A stretch of 64,000 nucleotides of DNA, taken from contig CM033396.1 in assembly GCA_019426215.1 (NCBI GenBank), forward strand, positions 35,826,503 to 35,890,502, in the 5' to 3' direction. The notes beneath the pieces were generated by a model that saw only the letters and a program-made list of their open reading frames with translations, searched no databases and was not told the DNA's origin. This document shows, in pieces, positions 1 to 11,760 of this stretch (position 1 is its first letter; each line of letters starts with the position of its first letter). Origin of the DNA: Buddleja alternifolia (Eukaryota; Streptophyta; Magnoliopsida; Lamiales; Scrophulariaceae). Made by a program: the position numbers and the translations under genes.

Positions 1-64
1 TCGCTATCTCATTTTCTTGCTTTCTTTTACTTTTAATTTCGTTCATACGCATTGATTCCTAACA
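1..64 (+). mobile_element. copia-1: end of 5' LTR
   Basis: The window opens inside an LTR. The stretch ends in AACA directly before a tRNA-Met-type primer binding site and resembles the end of the downstream LTR near 4920-4968 (shared TCATTTT, TCAT and terminal AACA blocks). The LTR start lies outside the window. Confidence 0.6.
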
Positions 65-80
65 ACTGGTATCAAGAGCA
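65..80 (+). other. copia-1 primer binding site
   Basis: TGGTATCAAGAGC differs by one extra A from the canonical initiator tRNA-Met primer site TGGTATCAGAGC. It lies between the LTR end and the gag start at 107, as expected for a Ty1/copia element. Confidence 0.75.
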
Positions 81-1440
81 CGAGTTATAGCGTTCTGTGC
101 GAATCAATGGCGTCTAAAGATGGTAAAGTAAAAATTGACAACTTCGATGGAAAGGATTTCGGATTCTGGAGGATGCAGATAGAGGATTATCTGTACCAGA
201 AGAAACTCCATGAACCGTTGTCGGGGAGCAAGCCTGAAAAGATGACTGATGCAGATTGGGAGTTGCTGGATAGGCAAGCTTTGGGGGTTATTCGGCTAAC
301 ATTATCAAGAAACGTAGCGTTTAACATCTTGGAAGAGAAAACCACTGCGGGTTTGATGAAGGCGCTATCCAACATGCATGAGAAACCATCGACGTCGAAT
401 AAAGTCTATCTAATGAGACGTTTATTCAACTTAAGAATGACTGAAGGAGGATCCGTGACAAATCATATCAACGAATTCAACTTGATCATCACTTAGTTGA
501 GTTCGGTTGATAACAATTTTGAGGACGAGGTAAAGGCTTTAATTCTATTGTCTTCTTTGCCGGAAAGTTGGAGTGCGACGGTAACTACTGTGAGTAGTTC
601 GTCTGGCCAAAGGAAGTTGAAGCTTCAAGAGATTCGGGATCTGATTTTGAGCGAGGATATTCGCCGGAGGGAATCAGGAGAACTCACATCTGCTGCATTG
701 AGTGCGGAAAGCAGAGGGAGAGGTGTTCAACGAGGTGGTCAAAAAGGTATAGGTCGATCCAAGTCAAAGGGGTGAGGGAAGTCAAAACCGCGTAAGGAAG
801 GCTGCGGGAAGATAGGCCATTACAAGAGAGTCTGTCCTGAAAAACCGGGTCAAAATCAAAACCGGGAACATCAACAAGCAAACGCAGCAGTAGATGATGT
901 CGAAGATGCTCTGGTTTGCTGTATTGACAGTCCAGTTGACCAATGGGTACTGGACTCAGGTGCGTCGTTTCATGCTACTTCATGTAAGAATTATCCAACA
1001 AATTACGGCTGTGTTTGGTTTTATTTTGGAGGGTGTTTTTGGTGAAAATTTTGGTGAAACATTTTATTGAAAGTTGTGTATTTTGATGAAAATATGTTTG
1101 GTTTTGTTTTGAAGAATTAATAGCTTAATCATTTTTCATGAGAATGTGTTTGGATTAGCTATTTTGAAGTAACATTTGAGTTATTTTTTGGTGAAAATGT
1201 GTTTGATTTTATTTTCAGAGGTAACAAAAATCACTGTAGCAGTCAAATCATGTCAGTTTTTGTTTGAAAAAGTTGTTTTAGTGATTAATTGATGATTGAA
1301 AAATATATTATAATATAAGTTTGAAATTATTATAATATATATGAATGCTTATTTTATATAATTATATAATTTCTAAAATAATTATTTATTAATATATTAT
1401 TTTATAAATAAAAAGAAAGAAAAGAAAAAAGAAAATAAAG

Positions 1441-1474
1441 GGGGTTGGGGAACAGTGTCGTCTTCCCCAACCCC
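1441..1474. other. 12-bp-stem hairpin beside the CA tract (MITE copy 1)
   Basis: GGGGTTGGGGAA and TTCCCCAACCCC form a perfect 12-bp stem around a 10-nt loop (CAGTGTCGTC). Matching hairpins occur at 4017-4050 and, less perfectly, 35110-35145, each followed by a CA-rich array. Confidence 0.8.
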
Positions 1475-1713
1475 CACACACAAAAACACACACACACACA
1501 ACAATACACACACACATGCACAGAAACACACACACACACGAAAACACACAACAATACGCACGCACACAACAATACACACAAACACACAAAATAATACTCA
1601 CTCACACACACACACACACACACACAACAATACACACGAAAACACACACACACACAACAATACACACACACGCACACACACAAAACAATACTCACACACA
1701 CACACACACGAAA
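1475..1713. repeat. (CA)n microsatellite with AACAATACACAC interruptions
   Basis: Near-pure CA/CACG repeats broken by AACAATA units. Long open frames here on both strands are artefacts of the low-complexity repeat. Confidence 0.95.
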
Positions 1714-2300
1714 ACTAAAGGACAGAGAGAGGTAAAAGAGGGAGGAGAGAGAGAGAAGAGTTGAGGGAGAGAAGACAAAAAATTTTGAAAAATTTTGGAG
1801 ATAATATTTGGCCAAACATGGGCCCCATGCTTGGCCAAAAAATTAACAACCAAACAAGTTTTGGGCTGAGTTTTGGTGAAAAACCCAGCCCAAAACAAAA
1901 CCAAACACAGCCTACGTTTCTGGAAAATTTGGAAAGGTTTTTCTTGCAGATGACGAACCCTTGGATATTGTTGGTAAGGGTGATGTCACTATAACGACGA
2001 CATAGGAAATGCAATTGAATTTGCAGAATGTGAGACATGTGCTGGGTTTGAAGAAGAATTTGATCTCAATGGGTCAAATTGACAATGATGGATTTACTAC
2101 TGTGTTTGGTGGTGGTGCATGGAAAATCACCAAGAGAAATATGGTGGTGGCACGAGATACAAAGTCTGGAACTTTGTACACAACTGATATTATGAAAGAC
2201 TCGTTAACCGCAGTCGAGGCCACAGAAGATGTACATTTATAGCATAGGCGACTTAGGCACATTAAAAATGGACATAATGGAAACCCAACCTTGTGACTGG

Positions 2301-2832
2301 AGATCCCAAGATCTTGGTTCAATGGAACAACTAAGTTATGAAAGTTCAAAAATGCACTTGGGGAGTATAATACTCTTGCTCATTCCTAGGATAAACAAGT
2401 GCAACCTACAGAGTGTAGCAAAAAGGTTAAGTTGTAATTTTTAATGATTTCTATATTGTCTAAGTGTGAGACGTAACAAAGTGAGGTATGGTAGGATACT
2501 CTTTATAGGAGGTCATCTATATAAGTGTGAAGTGGGGCCGCTTCAAAATTGAAACACTTATGAATCCAAGTAGCATTCCATGGCCAAAATGGACCCAACC
2601 GAGAACAAAAATTGTTAGAGAAGTTATTGTGTGAGTACCATTGTCTTGGTTTACACAAAACGCCAACCAATTTAAGGCATCACGTCCATTTGGGAGCAAG
2701 TAAATCCAATGGTATTTCACTAAGGAAGGTTCAAAGCCATAAGCTACCTATCCTGATGCAATAGTTTTTCGCCCCAACTCTCTCAACATCTCCCTAGTCT
2801 GCATTTGCATTAATTTCATTCATGGTGGGTAT
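2301..2832 (+). other. copia-1 non-coding 3' region and polypurine tract
   Basis: No protein homology is readable between the broken pol region and the downstream LTR. The purine-rich ATGGTGGGTAT directly before 2833 fits a polypurine tract. Most of pol was apparently deleted. Confidence 0.5.
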
Positions 2833-4968
2833 TGTTGGAAATCTTGATTGAGTAAATCGTGTTTTAGTATGATTTTATTAGAGATTTAAGTGAATTCCAC
2901 ATGCTGAAAGTGGAATATCTTTGGTCAAATTAATCTACGTTTTGAGTAGATAAACTTCGAGTATGTAATTACTCAATTCCGATTTAGGGTGAATGAGAAA
3001 TAAATTAACAAAGTATGTCACTTAAAAGTTGGTTTATAATTGGAATCAATGAGTCGATATGAACGTACATGATTAAATGACCAAAATCATACGGTTGACG
3101 GCCAGGATCGTATGGAAAATGGTTCATTTAGTTTGGGGACTAAAGTGTTCAAATTGAAAAATTGGGGACCAATTTGAAAGGACCTAATTAATCAAGATTC
3201 AAAGTTTTGGGGTCAATTTGCAAGTTCTGAAAACTCAGGGGCTGAATTGCATAGTTGGAAGGTGCCACCGCCCACACCGAATCACCTCCCATGTTGACAA
3301 CGTGATGATTGGCTGCCATGCACCCGCACACACAAGATCGCCGCTCCGCTTGGGGGCTTTTCGCCAACTAAGGCGACTTCTGGGGCTGATCTGCAAACTC
3401 CGAAAAGGTGCTTTCAGGGGGCTTTTCGTCCAAAAGTCACACGTTTTAGGCCCTTCTGCATTGTACGAAAAGTTGTAACTTTTGACCCAAAACTCTTCAT
3501 TCTCTATAAATAAGACCCTATATTTTGAGATTAAACACACCATAATGATATTCTCTGCTCCCTTCTTCTCCTAAACTATTTTGAGTATTTTTTGAGAAAT
3601 CTTTTGGCTGTGTTTGGTTTTATTTTGGAGGGTGTTTTTGGTGAAACATTTTTTTGGGAGTTGTGTATTTTGATAAAAATATGTGTTGGTTTTGTTTTGA
3701 AGAATTAATATTTTAATCATTTTTCGTGAGAATGTGTTTGGATTAGCTATTTTGAAGTATCATTTGAGTGATTTTTTGGTGAAAATGTGTTTGGTTTTAT
3801 TTTCAGAGGTAACAAAAATCACTGTAGCAGTCAAATCATGTCAGTTTTTGTCTGAAAAAGTTCTTTTAGTGATTAATTGATGATTGAAAAATATATTATA
3901 ATATAAGTTTGAAATTATTATAATATATATGAATGATTATTTTATATAATTATATAATTTCTAAAATAATTATTTATTAATATATTTTTTTATAAATAAA
4001 AAAAAAGAAAATAAAGGGGGTTGGGGAACAGTGTCGTCTTCCCCAACCCCCACACACAAAAACACACACACAATACTCACACACAATTACACACACACGC
4101 ACACACACACACACGAAAACGCACACACACACACGAAAACACACAACAATACACACAAACACACAAAACAATACTCACACACACACACAACAATACACAC
4201 GAAAAAACACACACACACAACAATACACACGCACGCACACACACACACACAAAACAATACTCACACACACAGACACACACACACAAACACACACACACAC
4301 ACACACGAAAACTAAAGGACAGAGAGAGGGAGGAGAGAGAGAGAGGAGAAAGAGGGAGGAGAGAGAGAGACCAGAGAGAGAGAGAAGAGTTGAGAGAGAG
4401 AAGACAAAAAAATTTTGGAGATAATATTTGGCCAAACATGGGCCCCATGTTTGGCCAAAAAATTAACAGCCAAACAAGTTTTGGGCTGAGTTTTGGTGAA
4501 AAACCCAGCCCAAAACAAAACCAAACACAGCCTTTGTTTCTTAAATATTAATTTTAATATTTTAAAAATATAGTTGAATATTAAATGCTAAAGTGAACAT
4601 TTAAAATATTCTTGGTGTTCTCAAATATTATTTTAAGAACTATTTAGTGCTAATTTGAATACTTTGAATATTATTAAATATTATTTTAATATTGTAAGAA
4701 TAGTTTTGCATATTAAATGTATAGATGAGCATTTAATCATTAGTGTCCATCAAGAGAGTTTGGAACAAGTATTTTGTTCGCTAGATTCGAGAATTTATAG
4801 TGCTCGTCTCGCGTCATTGTATCTTGGGAGACAATTGCCGTATTCCGTAACCCCCGAGAGCAGGACAATATTGTCTTAAGGAAACGAGTAATTGAAAACT
4901 TGTGCCTCGACGTATCATTTTGCATCTTCATAAATACCACCCATTATCATGCTAGAATTTTCTCAACA
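2833..4968 (+). mobile_element. copia-1 3' LTR, interrupted by MITE copy 2
   Basis: It starts TGTTGGAAATCTTGATTGAG, typical of copia LTRs, right after a polypurine tract. A TATA box (CTATAAATAAGAC, about 3504-3516) marks the U3/R boundary. The LTR is split by MITE copy 2 and appears to end in TCTCAACA at 4968 by similarity to the 5' LTR end. The 3' boundary is tentative because no flanking duplication can be checked. Confidence 0.65.
3606..4532. mobile_element. MITE copy 2, sister of 1007-1914
   Basis: It has the same ends and interior order as copy 1 (AT-rich core, hairpin 4017-4050, CA array 4053-4312, GAGA-rich stretch, then GGCCAAACATGGGCCCCATG), with TTT on both sides (3603-3605, 4533-4535). 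Length 927 bp. Differences are mainly microsatellite length and scattered substitutions, so the copies are close relatives. Confidence 0.85.
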
Positions 4969-5473
4969 AAGTTAAATAAACTAATTAATGGCAATCCATG
5001 TAACACCCCAAAATATCAAGTTGTTAGTTTAATCATTTATATTTTGAATAGTTTTAATTCGAAATGCAAAGTACGTACTTGACATCGTCTGCATACTTGA
5101 TTAAATTTTCTTTGTGATTCGATTATCTAAATTTGTTGTATTGAATTATGTAATATAAATATGCTCAAACTGGTTGTATAAATGAAATATTAAGTTTATA
5201 GGATTGTATGATAGGAGTGTATTATGTTTTGGAATGAACCTAAAGTTTAATAAAGTATTGGGGTAAACTTTAAAAAGTAGAAGGACGAAATTGTGATTCC
5301 TGCAAACTGAAAATATATGGGAGTGGTCAACTGACGAGGCAACACTTGTCACTCCCTACTCGTTGTATGGTGACACCCATCTACTTGATAGTTATATATA
5401 TACGTAATATATAAAACACTACTAGATTAATATATAGACATACACAAGTAGAATAAACCCTCTTTCTTTCTTA
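4969..5473. other. AT-rich intergenic, nothing recognised
   Basis: No coding, RNA or repeat signature could be supported here. Confidence 0.5.
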
Positions 5474-5610
5474 CATACAACCTAGGTTGCACGGGTGCGG
5501 ATACGAGGATATGGATACGACACGATACGGGAACGGCGATACGGTTTCAAAATTTTAGGATACGACACGGCGGGGATACGGCTATATATAAATAATTAAA
5601 TAATATATAT

Positions 5611-6640
5611 ATTTATACATATATGTACTAAATAAATAAATAATATACAAAAAATGAAACAATTTTATTAAACACCTTTTCTCTATTATTTCTTCTTAGA
5701 AAGTATGTATACATGTATGTAAATTATCTCACCAAAATAAAATATGTAGCCCAATAAAGGAAGTCCTAATCTTGGTCTTATCGTCCAGGTTTTAGAATAG
5801 AAGGCCATAGCCATTTTTTTACCGGCCCATATACCTATTGCTTTAACTAATATATGTAGCAAAAGTAAAAACAAATGAAAAGGAAATAAGAACTAAAACC
5901 TAATAAAAGCAGCCCGACACTAGTATCTTCTTCTTCCCCTCCACATCCTATGCGCCGCACAGCTTCCACAAAACCTCACTGTAAATCAATGATATATTCT
6001 TTTTTTTCCCTCAGTTAATGATAAATTCTTCATCATCTAATTTCTTTCTCACAACTGATGCTACCTCAGTACCACCGATTGATTTCTGATGTTCTTCAAG
6101 GTTTTGGGGGACGTCTTGCAAAACTAGACCTCATTTGCACTTGCAATTTTAGATCTGATTTTCTTTTCTCTTTATTTTTTGCAGCTAATTGAATGGGTAA
6201 AGTCCAAATTATCCCTGAATAGTAACACCTTTGTCTCCCTTTTATATTATAGCATCTTTAAAAATTTATAAATCAAGTCTCTTATTCTTAAGAATAACAA
6301 CTTTAATCCTTTAATTTTTAAATTTGGTTTATTTAATCCATAATATATTAAAAACGACATTAAATAAAGATAATTACATAAATTAAAAGTAATTAACATA
6401 CTTAAACAATAATTACAAAAAGAAAATTTTAGGGTTACTGTTTTCTTTCCAAATTATGAATTAAACTTATATTCTATCATTCTCAAGTAAGAGGGTTGTT
6501 TCGAGAATCCGATTGTTTCATCAACGAAGACTTATGTTGGACAGAAATGAAGTACCTATCTTATTCTTTTGAAATTTAAAACGTAAACTTAATTCATTTT
6601 AAAATTTTAAAACTTAGTAACCTTGTTTTGATAAATAGCT
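5611..6640. other. Interior of the hAT-like unit, nothing recognised
   Basis: AT-rich DNA between the left hAT-like terminus and the outer pararetrovirus. A mildly GC-richer patch lies near 5920-6180. No reading frame or repeat could be supported. Confidence 0.4.
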
Positions 6641-6708
6641 CGAGAAAACTTTTCTGATGTGGAAGATCAAATTAAACTGCGACCACAGAGTATACTCAGA
6701 ATACTCAA

Positions 6709-6722
6709 GCTCTGATATTATT
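6709..6722 (-). other. Degenerate primer site of the outer EPRV
   Basis: On the minus strand, AATATCAGAGC resembles the tRNA-Met primer site TGGTATCAGAGC with changes at the 5' side. It lies downstream of the promoter in the expected leader position. Confidence 0.45.
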
Positions 6723-7173
6723 TTGCTTGAACACTGGGGGGAATTATCCCGCACATTTTGTCTCGCGACCAGTAACACCGAGACGGTAAACAAAATCTTC
6801 CCAAAGCAATATCAGAGATTATTGAAAACAATAATTTGTACAGCGGAAACATATTTTTGAGACGATGAAAGAGTAGAATGTTACTACTGTTCATCATCAT
6901 TTTTAGCATTTTTAATGTTTTTGTATTTTCGGTTTTTTAATGTTTTTGTATTTTTTGAACATGAGAGATTTATAACATTTTTAAATAGTAGGGGAATCCC
7001 GTCCGTGGGGGTAGTTTACTCACTATGCATTATAAAACATATAAAAACTTACAAGATATTATTGCACACAAAGAAGATATTTTATTACAAGAAAGGTGAG
7101 AGACTCTCTAGCAACCAAAAAGTGTGGGTTGGAGAGTGTTCAAGGGGCGAGTTTACAATATGAGGAATGAGGT

Positions 7174-7182
7174 CCTTATATA
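7174..7182 (-). promoter_or_regulatory. TATA box of the outer EPRV promoter
   Basis: Minus-strand TATATAAGG sits about 155 bp downstream of the viroplasmin ORF, where caulimovirids keep the pregenomic RNA promoter. A minus-strand AATAAA lies at 7081-7086, about 90 bp further, consistent with the terminally redundant transcript of these viruses. Confidence 0.6.
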
Positions 7183-7334
7183 GGCCTTGGACATGATAGA
7201 AAATTACAACAAAATGAAGAGAGTTTTGGCATCCGAACTGCCATTATTACAATCAGTGTCTAAACAGTAAAAAGTACACTTTGTGTATTCCTTCAGGTAG
7301 GGATGAAATTGTTTGGGTAGGGTAATGAAAAGTT

Positions 7335-8117
7335 CTAACTGATAGGTATTGGAGGGACTTTTGTTGTATTTCCTTTGGTACGTCTTTTTGGTTTGACTTT
7401 AAAACATATTCTTGAAGGATGTTGAATTAAAAGGTTTTGGTATAATTTGGTTAAGTTGGAGAATTTCTTTGTCACTATGTCAAGATCTTTTTCTAGTTGA
7501 TTAACATCTGAGCTTATAGGCTGTTTTTCTGATGATAAATTCTTGGGTTTTGCATTTTCAGCATTGGGCTGAATGTAAAAATTTGGGCCTAGTAATCTCC
7601 TTGCTGCTGCTATTGCTTCGTAGAATTGCTTAAAAGGTACCATATAACCATTTGAAGCTTTTTGAATGCTTTTTAGTGCCTTTTGATTATCTTCAAAGAT
7701 TCCAACTGGCTCTCCTCTAATAACGAGATAAACTGCTGCATCTTTTATTGGAAAATTTTAATTTTCTTTCTCAAAGTAATAGCAGAGGGCATTTAATGCT
7801 GCTAATTTGCTGGATGAATTATGAGCTTCCCATAGAGCATTGAGTAGAATACTCTGTTTTTCAATTATATAAGGTGTATCTCTCGGAGGCTTGAAAGTAT
7901 GTCTGACTGGAAGTACTATTTTTCCAAAGGTTTTTAAAGCTGGTCTAGGAAAAACACTTTGTGTAGCTGGATTGAAAAACCGAGTTTCTATTGTGAATGC
8001 TAGTCTATTCTGGCTAATTTGTTGAAAGTTAGGCCTAAAAGTTGGTCTTCGGACTATTTGGTTGTAAGCTGCAAAGGGAGGTCTTGTTTGTTGGTTGTCT
8101 TGGTCATTGGAGGCCAT
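7335..8117 (-). pseudogene. Transactivator/viroplasmin-like ORF (outer EPRV)
   Basis: About 260 codons in one frame from ATG at 8117, with a single in-frame TAA at 7758-7760. The second half begins with a viroplasmin/RNase H1-N-like fold: a VYLVIRGEPVGIFEDN stretch, then KALKSIQKASNGY and a basic C-terminus (KVKPKRRTKG). In caulimoviruses this protein forms inclusion bodies and promotes reinitiation on polycistronic RNA. Its presence separates the outer virus from badnavirus-like genomes. The only obvious lesion is one stop codon. Confidence 0.75.
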
Positions 8118-8239
8118 GATCTGTTTCCCAAAATTAAAGTTAATTGTCTGCTTAATAAATCTGCTATACTATTGTTTGATCCTTTTATATGTTCAAACTT
8201 TACTTTATATTCATTACCTTCTATTGCATTTTTAAAATT

Positions 8240-10162
8240 TTACCATCTTTTATTATTTTGTTTTCTAGAATTTTCATTTTTTATGAATCTAACTACAGTT
8301 TCACAATCTGTTCTGATGGTAAAAGGTTTATTTAAATATAGTGTAAAATGGTCTATTGCTTTAACCATTCCTGCTATTTCATAATCTAGGCTAGTCCAAT
8401 TACTTCCTGTTTTGTTAAAATTACCACTGGAATAAGCTGATATTTTTTCTTCACTTTTTGGAGAAAATTTATGAGGTTTACATTTTAATATTGCTCCTCA
8501 TCCTTCTATAGAGCTATCTACTTCTATTATAACATAATCAGTACTTAAAGGTAATTCTAAAGGTTTTAAATCTTTAACAATTTCTTTAATTTTTCTGATT
8601 GGGTTAATATCTTCCTGATTAAAATGTCTTTAACCTGATTTTCCTGTTTTCTTATATAATGGTCCGACTAATTTACTAAGTTTAGGGATAAATTTTCTAG
8701 AGTAGTTTAATATTCCTAAAAACGCTTGTATTTGTTTTAAGTTTTCTAGTTTATCTGGGAAATCTAAAATCTTTTGAGTTATATGAGGTAGTAATTTTGT
8801 TTGTCCGTTTCCTATTTCTAAACCTAAAAAGCTTATTTTTCTCTTAAAAAGTTCCATTTTCTTTTTAGACACTACTATTCCATTTTCTTCTATTTAATTA
8901 AACACTTGTTTTAAATGATCTTGGTGTTGTTTAAAATTTTCAGAAGCTACTAAAATGTCATCTATATACACTAAACAAAAATCTAAATGTTTAAATATAC
9001 TATCCATAAATCTTTGAAATATTGTTGGAGCATTTTTTAAACCAAAAGATAGAACATTCCACTCGAAATGTCCTTCACTACAGCTGAAAGCTGTCCATTT
9101 TTTGTCTTCTTCTACCATTTTAATTTGATTATATCCGCTTTTTATATCAAATTTTGAAAAAAAAAATTATTTTGTATTAGATTAATTAACTCATCTTTAT
9201 TAGGTATTCTATAAGCATCATCTTCTGTATTATCATTAAGTCTCTTATAATTATATACTATTCTAGGTTTTCCTCTTTTTATTTCTGCATTATTTCTTAC
9301 TATAAAAGCTGCCGATCTATGTGGATTATCATTTCATCTTATAATACCGATTTCTAACATTTCTTTTATTTGTGTTTTAAATTCTTTTACATCTTCAAGA
9401 GTATATTCTATAGTTGTTGTTCTTATTACTATATCGGGGTTTAAGATGTTTAGTTTAAAAGTATAATTTACTTTGTTTTTGGCTAAGTCATCTCCTATAA
9501 ATCCTAACATTTCTAATTTATGCAAAATTCTTTCATTTTCTAGGTTTAAAACTTCTAGTCCTTTTCCTATATCTCTAATTTCTTCATCTAATAGGATGTC
9601 TATGGTTTCAGATTTTATATTATTTTGTTCTAATTCTTTGAAAAAATCTAGGTCATTATGTCCACCACGTTTCGCAGTCAACTCTGATTGTTTAATGTAT
9701 CTATTAGTTGGAAAAGTATAATTATGTTTACTAATAATAATATAATTTTTGCCTATTAATATACTGTCATTTAATGCACAAATGAAGTTTAACCCTAAAA
9801 GGAATTCATGGCTATTTATGTTATCTGGTGCTATAAGTACTTGTCCTAATGTATATTTGCTACTATAATTTCCTGAAAAATCTTTAAATTGTATTCCTAT
9901 GTTAACTAACTCTTTTGTTATTCTCATTAATCTATTTTCTGCAGTTCTACTAGTAACAGTATAACTTAATTGTGTTACAAATTCTTTTGGCACAAGACTA
10001 GCGCTAAGCATGCTTTTTGTACTTCCTGTATCTAAAATGGCTTTAGTTTCAATATATTTTTCTTGATTACACCATATTCGACAATCTAAAAGTATTAGAC
10101 TACTAGTATAGGGTACTTGTAGTTGGGGTTCATGCGCTGTATTTTGTAAATGAGTTTCTTTT
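8240..10162 (-). pseudogene. Protease-reverse transcriptase-RNase H (outer EPRV)
   Basis: Read on the minus strand: a retroviral-type aspartic protease (ILDTGSTKS near 10030-10050), a long linker, the RT core (conserved NAP tripeptide near 9030 and YIDDILVAS near 8945-8970), then RNase H (VDSSIEG near 8515 and RTDCE near 8300). Stops occur near 9331, 8895, 8630 and 8505, and there is a length change in a T-tract near 9155-9166, so it is a pseudogene. Domain order is standard for Caulimoviridae; no integrase follows. Confidence 0.88.
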
Positions 10163-10164
10163 AA

Positions 10165-10804
10165 TTATTGGTTAATTTCATCAAGTTCTTCTATAACTAC
10201 ACCTTTTCCTTTATTTTGATTATTACTCATGTTTTCATTATTTTTTAATTTTAATTCTATTAATTGTATTCTTAAATCTAAATTCTCTATTTTATGGCTT
10301 AGAACTTCTATAGATTCTAGTTTTTTACTAGGTTTAGGCGATACATCTGTTTCTATATTATATGCGTCTTTAACACAAATAAAACAAATTTCGTCAAAAC
10401 ATATATTGCACTGATATCTTAAATGCATATCAGGATATAATCTACAAATACTACAAGCTACACTCATAGTTCCTTTTCCATTTATATATTTATGCTCACA
10501 TGAATTATTCATATAGGTATATTCTATTATATTTGGAATTTCTGGTCCTTCTTCACTTACTATACTAAATATGCTTTCATTATCACTTTCATTACCGTCT
10601 TTACTTACTACATCTTCATCTAATTGTTCTGCTATGGCTGCCCTTTCCATATTAAACTGTCTTTTCGGACATCTGTTAGCTAAATGTTTAGAATCTCCAC
10701 AAATATAACATGTGCATTTTCTTGTTGATGGCTTTTTAACATAATTAGGGGGCTTTCTTCCTTGCCTATATTGTCTAAAACTAGATTTTGATTTATTTGA
10801 TTTC
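10165..10804 (-). pseudogene. Coat protein, C-terminal part (outer EPRV)
   Basis: Minus-strand frame continuing from the TIR-element junction at 10804 to a stop at 10165. It opens with a lysine/serine/arginine-rich stretch, then the CCHC zinc knuckle CYICGDSKHLANRC (about 10660-10700), then an acidic region and a second Cys/His cluster (CSIC...CNICFDEICFIC, about 10370-10460). Basic patch plus CCHC is the hallmark of caulimovirid coat proteins. The N-terminal part lies at 17673-18862. Confidence 0.8.
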
Positions 10805-10859
10805 GAGAAAATGACTCCTATGGTCCCTCTGCTTTTGGGTTTGTCTCACTTTGGTCCTT

Positions 10860-11275
10860 CATCTAATAAAAGCGGCACATTAGTCCCTCTACTTGATAAA
10901 TTGTGTCACTATGGTCCTTCCTTTTCTTTTCTTTATTTCAAACTAACCCCATATTTTCAAATCTTTTCAAAACAGCCAATAGACTTTTTATAACCCAAAT
11001 AAACTCTCATCTTAAAATTTTAGCAAAAGGGAATTTCCAATTGATTAGGCCCAACATGCTTCCGAAATAAAATTAACCTTGCATAAGTTTATACCTTCTT
11101 TTGACCGCCTTATCGCCGGGTATTCCAAGTCCTCGATTTTACGGACTCATTCCAACCACCAACCGCAGCTTATGGTTCGTAGTCCTTGGTTCCTTCGGCG
11201 ATACACAGCACAGCCCACTTCGTTTCCTGCCCGAGGGCATAAAAGGTATAAACAGATAGAATTATAATTTGGATT
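10860..11275. other. Unassigned segment between TIR and inner EPRV
   Basis: A GC-richer stretch (about 11085-11245) with a 62-codon open frame on the plus strand lies between the TIR-like sequence and the viral leader. I do not recognise it. It could be part of the host TIR element or a captured gene fragment. Confidence 0.3.
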
Positions 11276-11303
11276 TTGGACAACAAGTTGGACAAAGCCT
11301 TCT

Positions 11304-11309
11304 TTTATT
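11304..11309 (-). terminator. Poly(A) signal AATAAA of the inner EPRV
   Basis: Minus-strand AATAAA lies about 220 nt after the TATA box, placed like the pararetroviral poly(A) signal within the redundant end. Confidence 0.5.
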
Positions 11310-11527
11310 CATGAAATACAAATTTAAAATTACATAATCTTATTCTACTCCTATATTGGAGGAGAAAACCTTTTAGCCTCTCATAAGAGGACTTACTATT
11401 GGGGAAACCCCCATACACTCGAAGATTAAAACTATAACAGAAGAAAGATTACAAATGTTTCTATGAAATTTTGTATTAAAAGAGTTGGAGAAAATTTTCG
11501 ATGATCTCCATCTGCTTCTGACCCCTT

Positions 11528-11534
11528 CTTATAG
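11528..11534 (-). promoter_or_regulatory. TATA box of the inner EPRV promoter
   Basis: Minus-strand ACTATAAGAAGGGG follows the pol ORF by about 230 bp, in the canonical location for a pararetroviral pregenomic promoter. Confidence 0.5.
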
Positions 11535-11760
11535 TTTTGAGTTTCGGATTCCAAATGCGGATTCCAAACCTCATCTAATCTTTTGGTGTCATTGCATACG
11601 TCAATCTTTATTAGTGCGCGTGGGTCCCTGTGTTTGCCACTTTGTCTGCCACGCCTAACTTTTTACAGCTGGTTGCTTTACCAGTTGTGGTCTTCAATCA
11701 AACACATGACTGATGGTTGGTGCGCCTAATTATTCGGCTGCTTTTGTCGTTTACATGGTT

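Larger units (their letters stand above)
1007..1914. mobile_element. MITE copy 1 (3-bp duplication, GGCTGTGTTTGG ends)
   Basis: It starts GGCTGTGTTTGGTTTTATTT and ends in the inverted sequence AAACCAAACACAGCC. TAC flanks both sides (1004-1006, 1915-1917). The copia-1 reading frame resumes correctly if the element and one TAC are removed, which confirms the boundaries. The 3-bp duplication and termini suit a Tourist/PIF-Harbinger-like MITE, though the duplication is not the classical TWA. The interior holds an AT-rich core, a GGGGTTGGGGAA hairpin and a (CA)n tract. Length 908 bp. Confidence 0.85.
107..2300 (+). pseudogene. copia-1 gag-pol remnant
   Basis: A decayed Ty1/copia polyprotein. Gag begins MASKDGKVKIDNFDGKDFGFW (107-775; UBN2-type capsid region). 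In-frame stops lie at 494-496 and 773-775. A zinc knuckle with a lost first cysteine pair follows (GCGKIGHYKRVC, about 800-840), then the aspartic protease motif WVLDSGASFHAT (about 942-977). A MITE at 1007-1914 interrupts the frame. The frame resumes at 1918 and runs into the GAG-pre-integrase region (LxHRRLRHI near 2235-2265), with more stops near 2001 and 2240. Integrase, reverse transcriptase and RNase H are absent. It cannot encode a working polyprotein. Confidence 0.9.

Noticed and set aside
1455..1815. Long open frames over CA repeats, both strands (also 4021-4551 and 35108-35665)
   Set aside because: His/Thr or Val/Cys-rich products arise from (CA)n in any frame; no domain, splice signal or start context.
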